NCBI GenBank assembly: GCA_950295325.1
Contig: OX485804.1
Location: forward strand, 38,938,001-39,002,000
Length of the DNA: 64,000 bases
DNA from: Polytrichum commune
Taxonomy: Eukaryota; Streptophyta; Polytrichopsida; Polytrichales; Polytrichaceae
Reading direction: 5' to 3'
Position 1 is the first letter of the stretch. Every line of letters begins with the position of its first letter. This document shows, piece by piece, positions 47,535-56,402 of this stretch. The translations under genes and the position numbers were made by a program. The notes under the pieces are model-generated. The model worked only from the letters and a program-made list of their open reading frames with translations. It ran no database searches and was not told where the DNA came from.

Positions 47535-47873
47535 TAGATTTGTAGTGTGTAAGTTAGAGTAGAGGCGTCTATTCCCAATGAGAACCCCATCGGCAATCTA
47601 TAGAATATCGTAATTTCGATCAGGTTGGGATACAATTTTGATCAAGCTAGAACCAATAGTGCCATGACACATGTCATGGTTTTGAGTGCTAAAGTGAGAA
47701 GGAATGGGTGGTTAGAATGAGCGGTTATGGCATACTATGGACATCGGTAATATGTTTAGGCCAATTTTTGGCTTCAAAAATTCACAGTAATTTCAATTGA
47801 ATGAATAAAATTATTGAAAGAAATTGCAGTCCTTTTGATTTTTATCTTCCTACACGAGAAAAATTACCCCACC
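47535..47873. repeat. repeat P, first copy (interrupted by the solo LTR)
   Basis: Shares GAGGCG, CAATCTATAGA, TAGAACCAA and GTGCCATGACACATGTCAT blocks with 48940-49300 in the same order. Its continuation (CTTATACTTCTC) is found after the LTR at 48805. Confidence 0.75.
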
Positions 47874-48799
47874 TGTCACGACCCTTGCTAGTTTTCCTTA
47901 ACTTAGCTTGACCACCTCCCAACTTTAGCAAGTGCCACAAGCACTAACTTACACATCCCATGCACATGCATGGTTAGCTCCCAATACCGCGGACCTTCAA
48001 GCTCATGGCTTGTCACCAAACCCTCCTACACATGCATTCGGGACTCTCCCCTTAGTAGATAGCCAATGGCTAAGGTGGATTTCCATCCATGAAAGTCCAC
48101 TCTTGAGTTGATCATTGTGTTGCCAAAACAACACTACAACTACCTCGAGCAAATTGCCAAGTATGCTCATGGGGGTCGGTCGGCTAAGCCGCCTCACCCA
48201 TATAAGCCTCTAGGACTTTGGGCAGCGCCCCTACCCCACCGTCAAGTATCCTCTCTACAAGGGTTGGGGCCAAGTAGACATTTTTTCTTAGCCATTGGGG
48301 TTAGAACCCCCCAACAGCTTTAGACCACCATAACTTCTACATATGATGTTTGATGCTATCAAGCGACCACTCCATCGTCATGTACTCTTTGCGTAAATGC
48401 CGATGGACCCCTCACTTGCCCCATTTGGGCAAGTATTGAGGAAGTTATGCATGTTCAAACCTAGGTAGTCATGGGCGCCACTCCCAGGTCACTGCTGTCC
48501 CAGGGTGTTGTCCTGGGACAACGCCCCACTCAAATTGCCATTTCTCCTACCTCACACCTCCAATTGAGGTGTTCTTTAACATTCTAGATTTCCGAAGCCA
48601 TACTACTCATAACTCATGGCCTTACCCTCATGACTCCTAGTCTCCGTGGGTGAGAGACGTTCTCAACGCCTGGGGCCCTCACCCACACTAGGATCACTTA
48701 GGCCCTCTCACCAATGGCGCCACAAGTCCCGGGTGTCACTCGAGGGTCCCCCTTGTGCCCATGGTGTTGCAGGCACTCCATATGGAGAGGTGGGCGACA
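47874..48799 (+). mobile_element. solo LTR of an LTR retrotransposon, 926 bp
   Basis: Begins TGTCACGACC and ends GGGCGACA, with short TGTC/GACA inverted ends. A perfect 5-bp duplication, CCACC, sits at 47869-47873 and 48800-48804. The uninterrupted paralogue at about 49285-49300 reads CACCGCCTTACACTTCTCC where this copy is split, confirming the insertion point. No internal coding region exists, so it is a solo LTR left by recombination. A truncated relative lies at 1948-2690. Confidence 0.88.
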
Positions 48800-48804
48800 C
48801 CACC

Positions 48805-48865
48805 TTATACTTCTCTAAATTTGCCGTAAATTTGCCGTAAATTTGCCGTAAATATTTCTCCAAAT
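48805..48865. repeat. short tandem repeat AATTTGCCGTA
   Basis: The 11-bp unit AATTTGCCGTA is repeated three times at about 48820-48852, within the right half of repeat P. Confidence 0.8.
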
Positions 48866-48939
48866 TTAAGCGATTGGTTATATGCGTCTCTACTCAACAA
48901 ATATCTGAGATTGGCATGTGCACATGGCATCCATTCACA

Positions 48940-49391
48940 AGCATAAGTTAAGTATATTAGAGGCGCATATTCCTGATTAGGACCCCAACGACAATCTATA
49001 GAGTACCACAATTTTGATCAAGCTAGGATTGAATTTCCGATTAGGATGGGACTCAATTTTGATTGAGCTAGAACCAAGAGTGCCATGACACATGTCATAG
49101 TTTTGAGTGCTAATGTGAGGAGGAATGAGTGATTAAAATGAGCGGTTATGATAGACTTGGACATTGGTAATATGTTCGGGCCAACTTTTGGCTTAAATTT
49201 TTCATAGTAATTTCAATGTAAGGAAAATAATTACCAAAACAATTGCCGTCCTCTTGAATTCTATCTTCCTACACGGAAATTTTTGCACCGCCTTACACTT
49301 CTCCGAATTTGGCGCATGGTCTCTTAAGTGATCAACTATGTGCACCTTTACTCTAGATGGGGGGAGACGTGATCAACATGTAGTTTGACAC
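48940..49391. repeat. repeat P, second copy (uninterrupted)
   Basis: Direct-orientation paralogue of 47535-47873 plus 48805 onward. It retains the empty target site of the solo LTR. Confidence 0.75.
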
Positions 49392-50240
49392 ATGAGCACC
49401 TAACACCCATGCACCAATATAAGGTAAGTAGATGGATGAGATATGGTGTGCAAGCAAGTTGACGATTTAGTAGGTACCACAATGTTGATATTCAAGCGGT
49501 GGATCGATTTGTTGGTTATAGTTGATTTGTTTGGTTTGTGCCATACTATTGGCACATGACACTTGTACATATTAGTTGACTAATGTGCTCATATTTTTAG
49601 CAAGTGTGTAGTATGTCTTGTGCCTTACCCTCCACTACACCTCCTTACTAAACGTTTTAGCTTGGGCAAAACACTCTTGTGAAAAGGTTAGTCAATGAAT
49701 GAGATGTGATCAATGTATGTAGGTTGGTGCCACATATTCAAGCTCAACATCCACTAATTGTGAAAACATGCATGCATCTCTAGGTCGTTGCTTTGTCCAT
49801 GATTGGAAGCATGTAAAGCTACGTATAGCTTGGAACACATATTTGTCAGAAAGCCTTGTAGAGCCGAATGTATGCTTTTGTAAATCCTTGTCTATGACCA
49901 ACAAATTTTTCCAAGTTAGGGACAAGCGTATACATTCTAAGGGCCGCTTCACACTATGGCCGTCCAAGTCGAGAGGCCTTGGGAATGAGTGACCAAACTT
50001 TGTTGAGAGTCCAAAGAAATGGGTTGAAAATAGCCAATAAAATATAAGAATTGGAGCCTTCAGCCGGGCACAGTGTGAAGCTTCCAAAGGCCAAGCCCAA
50101 AGCCCAAACCTTTGGCCGTCAACTCCCATGGCCTCTCGACTTGGACGGCCATAGTGTGAAGCCTCCAAAGGCCAAGCCCAAAGTCCAAGGGAAGAAGAAG
50201 CATCCCACTCTATTCCCTGCTCAAGACAACAACTCCAATC
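49392..50240 (+). repeat. repeat R1, uninterrupted copy
   Basis: About 840 bp nearly identical to 55937-56402 joined to 59272-59585. It keeps a single AGCCTTGT at 49852-49859, the empty site of the 2.9-kb insertion. From 49941 it carries the left end of a Harbinger-type MITE (TAA then GGGCCGCTTCACACTATGG). The frames read here are not conserved between copies. Confidence 0.88.
49947..50161. repeat. 32-bp perfect inverted repeat
   Basis: 49947-49978 (starting CTTCACACTATGGCCGTCCA) is the exact reverse complement of 50130-50161. The arms are 151 bp apart and could form a strong stem. Confidence 0.9.
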
Positions 50241-51189
50241 TAATGGGAACCAAATTAACGTAAACTTTCGGAAATGGAGGGTTTACCTTGATCTCGGTGC
50301 AAACCGATTCGACACAAGCGTACAATGGTTCATGTGGATGTACCCCTGCGGCTTCACTGAAGTGCACGCGTTCGAAAACAGCACAGAACTCTTTCGGTTT
50401 CCCGAATTTCTGTACGCATAATCCAACGCATGAAAACTTACAACAAGCTCATGTCGGATGGTGATGACGACTCCCAGAACGCGCTTAACATTACAAGGTT
50501 CATCAAGGGAACATTAAGTTAGAAATACCATAACCCGTGAAAATAAGGATATTCGCATTGAAGATCTGGTATGACAATCATGAGATAATTTTCCAAGATG
50601 GACGAGAAGGATTCATGAAGAATGCAAGTTGCTTCATATTTTTCTGCCCTATACAAAAAAATGCTACAATTTTTCAAAGTGGAAAGTTGTCCAACCCCCT
50701 ACTCGTTCACTAGATTCTCCCTACACCGAACACGGTAATCCGCATTTCCATACAGAACATCGCCTAAATCAGTTACCTCATGAGTACATTAACACTTGAC
50801 TCCCATAGGCTACACTAAATGTACATGCATTGAAGTTGTTGCCTAGCCATGATCCGTTTTAGAAATGGCACTTCACCATTATGACGGCGGTCTAGTGTGT
50901 GGCTAGAGGCTCGAAAGGCGACTTCGTCCACCCATGGCCTTGGTTTGTGCGTTGACTGCATTGACTACCCCACTCGTAATACATTCATGTGCACTTAACT
51001 TCATGCTCTGGTAAACTCGGAACAACTAACTTATAACAACCACAGCATGGAAATGAGAAGGTCGACGATTATGATGAACTGAAATGTTGTAGGGTTCTTC
51101 ACCATGGTGACCACAAATTTAATATTCTTGCTTCTCTGATGTGTAAGGTAGATGGTGTGATTTGGTCAAAAGGTTCTAGGTAATTCTTG
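50241..51189. other. unassigned spacer
   Basis: No gene or bounded element seen. Confidence 0.4.
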
Positions 51190-52216
51190 TTAGCAGTTGA
51201 CAGGGGGTTCCACCACATCAAAGTAAGTTAAGAGTAACCACCCTCCAGCAATTTTGAATTTGTAATCCCTCTGGGAACGAGGGCTTGAAATATCTATATA
51301 CGGCAACAGAAGCAATTGTTGCAATCTTTGACCTGATTTCAGGCGACCGAATTTTAAACTCGTTGCACATTGTGTGATTGTTCCTGAACATCCTCTGCCC
51401 GATTTGGTGCATGCTGCGTCAACCAGCTCCTTGAACCCTGAACCTATGTAACCTGGAATTGCTGTTACCTTTTTGTGATTAGAGATATCACAACTCATTC
51501 TCGAGCATCTCCTAGGAACTCGTGATTCGTTCGTTTGTTCGTTTGTTCGTTAGTTTCTATGTAAAGTTTGAGCAACAAAGACATCGCAGAATTGACAAGG
51601 ACAACAAATTACGAAGAAAAGTTTTAAGGTTCTTCACAGAGGTGCAGGGTGGTGCGATATGACGTACCACAATTTTTTTCATTTTCTTGGCTGTCCTATG
51701 TGCAGAGTAATCTCCCACCTGGAGCAATTTTGAATTTGTGATCTCCCTCTGTGACAAGCATTTGAAATGTATGTCTATCATGTATGTGCCTTGAAATTTG
51801 CTGAGGATAACCAGACGATTTTTTAATGATACCAGGTACCATCGCAACACATCCTCGAGCTCAGCATCTCCTAAGGAATCATTGTTGCGAAGGCTGAGGT
51901 TAAATGATAATCGCATTCTTGAATCTCTACGACCTTGTGCGATGATGGCCACTTCAAGCACCTCTCTACTTTCTGTCCACTCGCTGGATAGCAGCTCCCC
52001 ATTGCTGTCCTCAGTCCTCAGCATAGCCTGGATCGCCGCTTGCAAGAAATGAAGACGGATTGGCAATTCCAATCGCCTCAATCGCCTCGATATGATATGC
52101 AATCTGTGATGAACTACTTGGCTTAATTCTTGAGCGACTGACAACCCCACATCAATCCTGCGGAAGTCCCTGCTTCTCCCCCACTTAATCCTTGGCGCTG
52201 ACCGAAAATAAATTGG
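51190..52216 (-). CDS. unrecognised coding-like region, possibly broken
   Basis: On the minus strand an open frame runs from about 52216 to 51557. It encodes a protein-like stretch with Arg/Leu-rich helices (HHRLHIISRRLRRLELPIRL, LQAAIQAML) and an acidic middle (DAELEDVLRWYLVSL), but has no ATG at its start. A second frame at 51190-51498 repeats the motif near its end: IDI...SQRDYKFK resembles IDI...SQREITNSK of the first. The DNA of 51224-51310 and 51690-51790 is visibly related. This may be a gene with unseen 5' exons and a duplicated exon, or a pseudogene. It is head-to-head with the U2 gene. Confidence 0.3.
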
Positions 52217-52473
52217 AGGTTAGATTACCAGCTACCTCACAGTGAAGAGACTTCTCTGCAACATTACAACATATTCCAAGTACATGTGTAGTCCAATTCC
52301 GAAGCCGCAGATACGACTGCAAGAGCTAGGACAACTTAATTGAATTGCATTTCTATGTCGATGTCACAGTCTTCCGATTTATCTCACGAAGGCGCATTTC
52401 AACATGACGAAGGCATTCCATCCCAGGTTCTAATCACGTTGGCCGTAAGCGAGACATAGATACAAGGAGTATT

Positions 52474-52484
52474 GTCCCACACGG
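52474..52484 (+). promoter_or_regulatory. upstream sequence element (USE) of the U2 gene
   Basis: GTCCCACACGG matches the plant snRNA USE consensus RTCCCACATCG at 9 of 11 positions. It begins exactly 70 bases before the transcription start, the usual position. Confidence 0.85.
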
Positions 52485-52512
52485 TTTGCGACAGATTGTG
52501 CTAGGCGAGTAG

Positions 52513-52520
52513 TATAAAAA
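52513..52520 (+). promoter_or_regulatory. TATA box of the U2 gene
   Basis: TATAAAAA begins 31 bases before the start. The gap between USE and TATA is 28 bases, the wider spacing that specifies RNA polymerase II rather than polymerase III in plant snRNA genes. Confidence 0.85.
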
Positions 52521-52543
52521 CGGAAGTTGCCAAAATAATAAAC

Positions 52544-52735
52544 ATATCTTTCTCGGCCTTTTGGCTAAGATCAAGTGTAGTATCTGTTCTTATCAGTTTA
52601 ATATCTGATACGAGGCTCATCGAGTCTCTTGATATTAATCTAATTTTTCTTGGGTGCGGCGCTCATCTGGCAGCTTGCTGCCCGGGCCCGCGCGCGTCGG
52701 CTTGGTATTGCACTACTTTCTAGGCCGGCGTAACC
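52544..52735 (+). ncRNA. U2 spliceosomal snRNA
   Basis: The first 70 bases, from ATATCTTTCTCGGCCTTTTG through the TTATCAGTTTAATATCTGAT block, match U2 snRNA nearly perfectly. GTAGTA at 52577-52582 is the branch-site recognition sequence. An AATTTTTC Sm-like site is at 52642-52649, followed by the GC-rich 3' stem-loops ending with GCACTACTTTCTAGGCCGGC. U2 pairs with intron branch points in the spliceosome. The promoter is intact, so the gene is probably active. The exact 3' end is uncertain by about five bases; plant U2 is about 196 nt. Confidence 0.95.
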
Positions 52736-52741
52736 CTTCCC

Positions 52742-52994
52742 CTCGGGAACCTAAACAACCCTAATCCGGACAAGCGAAGTCGAATTGTCAAGTGGAAACT
52801 TATTCTGTTGATAATCTGGAATCCCTCGGGGATCCATACAACCCTAATCCGGACAAGCAGAGTCGAATTGTTTAAGTGGACAATTATTCTGTTGACGATC
52901 TGAAGTCCGCTCGGGGACCCAATCAACCCTAATTCGGACACGCAGAGTCGAATTGTTTTAAGTGGAAAATTATTCTGTTGACGACCTGAAGTCG
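52742..52994 (+). repeat. 84-bp tandem triplication of the U2 3' flank
   Basis: Three units start with CTCGGG at 52742, 52825 and 52910. Each contains a CAACCCTAAT block, then CGGACA, AGTCGAATTGT, and TTATTCTGTTGA. In every unit the sequence fits the plant snRNA 3'-box consensus CA(N3-10)AGTNNAA: at 52771-52784 it reads CAAGCGAAGTCGAA, with near-identical versions about 84 and 168 bp downstream. Confidence 0.85.
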
Positions 52995-53459
52995 GAGATG
53001 GTGTGATAAACTCCGAAGTGCTCGACCATCAGAGTTTCAACACCACTTCTAGGCATGTCCTAGTTGTGCACATCTCAAATGTTAGATGTTGTATAGAAGT
53101 ACATTTCACATTTAACATATTCTATGAAGTAGAGTTGAATTGAATAGGAGGATGGGTTGGGTTGGCTTCAAATTCGGTGTGCATGCAAGAATGAGAAGAA
53201 AAAGTGTCAATTGTGGTTAGTTGCCTATAAGGACTCCCAAGTAGGTTAGTGACTGCAACACTTGGATGCTTGCAAGGTGGTTGCGTGCACACATAGAAGA
53301 GAGCAATCTCCTTCAAGAGGACTTGTGACTCGTTCCCACCGGACTGTTAGCTTATCCTCAAAATTCGTTCTAAAAAACATGACTTTCACACCATCAATGT
53401 TGTCTAGTCCCGAGCCTAGTTGACAAAGGACGTGGCATGGTCTAAAATTGAAGGTTTGA
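52995..53459. other. unassigned spacer
   Basis: No gene seen between the U2 repeat array and the hAT-like element. Confidence 0.4.
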
Positions 53460-53467
53460 AGCCTCAC

Positions 53468-54444
53468 CAGGGTTCGGGAGATTTTTGAGCTCAACCAGCT
53501 AAAATCCGTCCCTTCATAATTTCTACCGGTTTTTTTAGGATTTGATCGGTTGCAAACTTGTTGTCTTTAATTTGGATCGGCCAATATCCTATATATTTTT
53601 TAAGTGCCGGTTAATTTCCTCTTCATTGTAATGACAACCGGCTAAAAACTCGGGCATTGATAAGTAAGTTGGTTTTCCAATTATATCTACAAACAACATA
53701 CACCATTCAACAACAATGTCCAAAGAACGTATCAACATACAACAATAATATGTAATGATATCAACATCCAACAAGAATGATCAACAATTTATCCGTAGCA
53801 AGAGTTGAACCTAAAATAAGCCATCAACCGGTTGATGGCCAGGATAAACTCTTCTATCATACCTAGGTCTTAAAACCTCATATTAGATTTGAGGCCACAA
53901 CATGATAATAGAGTAACCTAACATACCATACTATATACAAAAATGAAATTCACCAACTGTTAGAGTCAAAATCAACAATATCATCTTCACCTTCAAGAGG
54001 AAAACGCCTTGAAAGGTATCTTTGTGGATGTGAAAACAACCATCTAAACTTTGTAGAGTTCCTTCATAAAGCTATGGCTTCCATTAGTACATTATCAAGA
54101 TCACCACAAAGATCTTCCATAGACAAACTCATAATACATTCTAAACGCTAGCCGTCAACAATGAAATGCAATAATGAAGCAAAAGCATCGTTAAGTTTCT
54201 TGTGACCTACACGGTTGAGAACCTCCCTCATTCAATATCCGCCCATACCCTTGGGAGACCCAACTCATTTCCGCCATTTTTTGAGCCTGAGGGGTTAAAT
54301 TTCCTACATTATCTCATATTGGTCGGTTGATTTCCTATACTCTTCATATTTAACTCGGTTATACCGAAATCTCCCAAAAAATCGGTAATTTTGCAATTTC
54401 ACTCGGCTAACTTACAACTAGTTGCCAGATCTCCCCGATCATTG
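53468..54444. mobile_element. non-autonomous hAT-like element, 977 bp (ACCGG family)
   Basis: A perfect 8-bp duplication AGCCTCAC lies at 53460-53467 and 54445-54452. Termini are CAGGGTTCGGGAGAT and, reverse-complemented on the right, CAATGATCGGGGAGAT. It shares the ends and ACCGGTT-rich motifs of the smaller copies at 43868 and 40637 but has a longer AT-rich interior. No transposase. Confidence 0.82.
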
Positions 54445-54452
54445 AGCCTCAC

Positions 54453-55936
54453 GCACCAACCCTCTCATTAGTGTTTAGAGATGAGGCGAGAATGCAGGAC
54501 CTCCAAAAGTGTCGCCTTTAGCCCTTTTGATTGGTTGTTTTTGGTCTTAACTATGAGGCCACGAAGAACTTCATTAACAAAAAAAATTAAAATTAAAAAT
54601 TAAAAAAATTAAAAATGATGGTTAAGGTATATGAGTGGTAAGGCATTTGGCCTGGCTTCAAAAACTATCCAACATGTCGTTGCTTGGTAGATAAAACAAT
54701 GAGCATGTGTGAAAGCTACTTAACTGGAACCTACTCGAAAATCTCCAGAGCAAGTTCTCGTAGGTGCATTGGGATAGCCAAAGTGCCTCCACCATAACCA
54801 AGAGAGTTTTACCTGGTTTTTAGGAAATACTTTGGTTATTTGGTAAAGCCATATGGGGATGGTCATTTAATCACAGAAGGAAAATTACCTCTTTCTTTGG
54901 CTTGGTTTGACCACCCATAATGGCAATTGAGGTGGCTAACAATTTTGCCTTCCAATAGCTTCTTCTTTAAGTTGTTTTGGGTGTGAATTGTGCATCCAAA
55001 GAATGTGCAACACCCAACCATGCCAACACACATGACCAAAAGAATGGTCCCTAGATATGGAGTTCAAGTTGCCAAAGATCCAAAACCCTAAATCACAAAT
55101 TGTTAAATGAGAGCACCTCCTAAGTTGTTGAGATGGTTGCACACAATGACAATTCACTTGAGACATGATTTCAAAACAAGAAAGAGTGAGAAAGCAACAT
55201 ATCCTTCTACATTTGACTAGTTTTTGTGCACTAAAATGTGTGCATTTTGTCAAACTTGAAACGAACTTCCAAGGCCCAAAGTGCATTGAGATTGCAAAGC
55301 AAATGTACCTTGTTGTCCTCATCCAAGGGGATATAAGCCAACTCTTTGCAAGGATCGAATAAATTACACTTAGCACTCTTGTTTAAAATATTTTTAAGTG
55401 CTCCAACATACACTGCAACTAACAAGGTGGTCAATCCAATGCCTGCAAGAGCATATCTATATGTTGTTGAAAAGTCTTCCAAGTTTTTGATATTCTTAAG
55501 TATCAATGTATCACAGTTGTGTGTTCTTGAGTATCAATGGGTCAAGAAACTATCACCATGTTTGTATCTACTCTAGAGTGTTAAGTTGAACACATACACT
55601 AAATTAGAGTATGTTGTCATCAAAGCGAGGGTTAAGTATTAGTAGGAAGTTGTGAAAATTGACAATTTTGAGCAATCTTAAATTTAATGTGGTAACTTAG
55701 CCTATGTTTGTGTCGTCATAAAAAAATCAATTGCCTTCACAAGATTGCAATATAATTTGTGTATCATGAGTTTATGAATCCACATGTCTAGATTTGTGCA
55801 ACTACAAGAAAGATAGTGGTTGGATGTTTTGATGTTATGTCAGTGGACACAATTGGAGATCTTCATTTGCTTGAACTGAAGGAGGAGACCCTGAATCTTA
55901 TATTTTAGAATATACTCTTAATTTGACTTTGAAAAA
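54453..55936. other. unassigned spacer
   Basis: No supported gene. An A-rich AATTAAAAATT array lies at about 54580-54616. The 146-codon minus-strand frame at 54936-55376 has no recognisable domain. Confidence 0.4.
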
Positions 55937-56402
55937 TGAGCACCTATGACCCATGCACCAATAGAAGGTAAGTAGATGGATGAGATATGGTGTGCAAGCA
56001 AGTTGATGATCTAGTAGGTACCACAATGTTGATCTTTAAGCGGTGGATCGATTTGTTGGTTATAGTTGATTTGTTTGGTTTGTACCATACTATTGCACAT
56101 GACGCTTGTGCATATTAGTTGACTAATGTGCTCATATTTTTAGCAAGTGTGTAGTATGTCTTGTGCCTTACCCTCCACTACACCTCCTTACTAAATGTTT
56201 TAGCTTGGGCAAAACACTCTTGTGAAAAGGTTAGTCAATGGATGAGATGTGATCAATGTATGTAGGTTGGTGCCACATATTCAAGCTCAACATCCACTAA
56301 TTGTGAAGACATGCATGCATCTCTAGGTCGTTGCTTTGTCCATGATTTGAAGCATGTAAAGCTACGTATAGCGAGGAACACCTATTTGTCAGAAAGCCTT
56401 GT

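Noticed and set aside
49710-50168. 152-codon minus-strand frame in repeat R1
   Set aside because: Not maintained in the second R1 copy; depends on the inverted-repeat sequence.
54580-54720. tRNA-derived SINE head after an A-rich run (GTGGTAAGGC motif)
   Set aside because: No B box, no tail in the right position and no flanking duplication.
54936-55376. 146-codon minus-strand frame
   Set aside because: No recognisable motif, no splice or start context, and AT-rich composition like the surrounding spacer.
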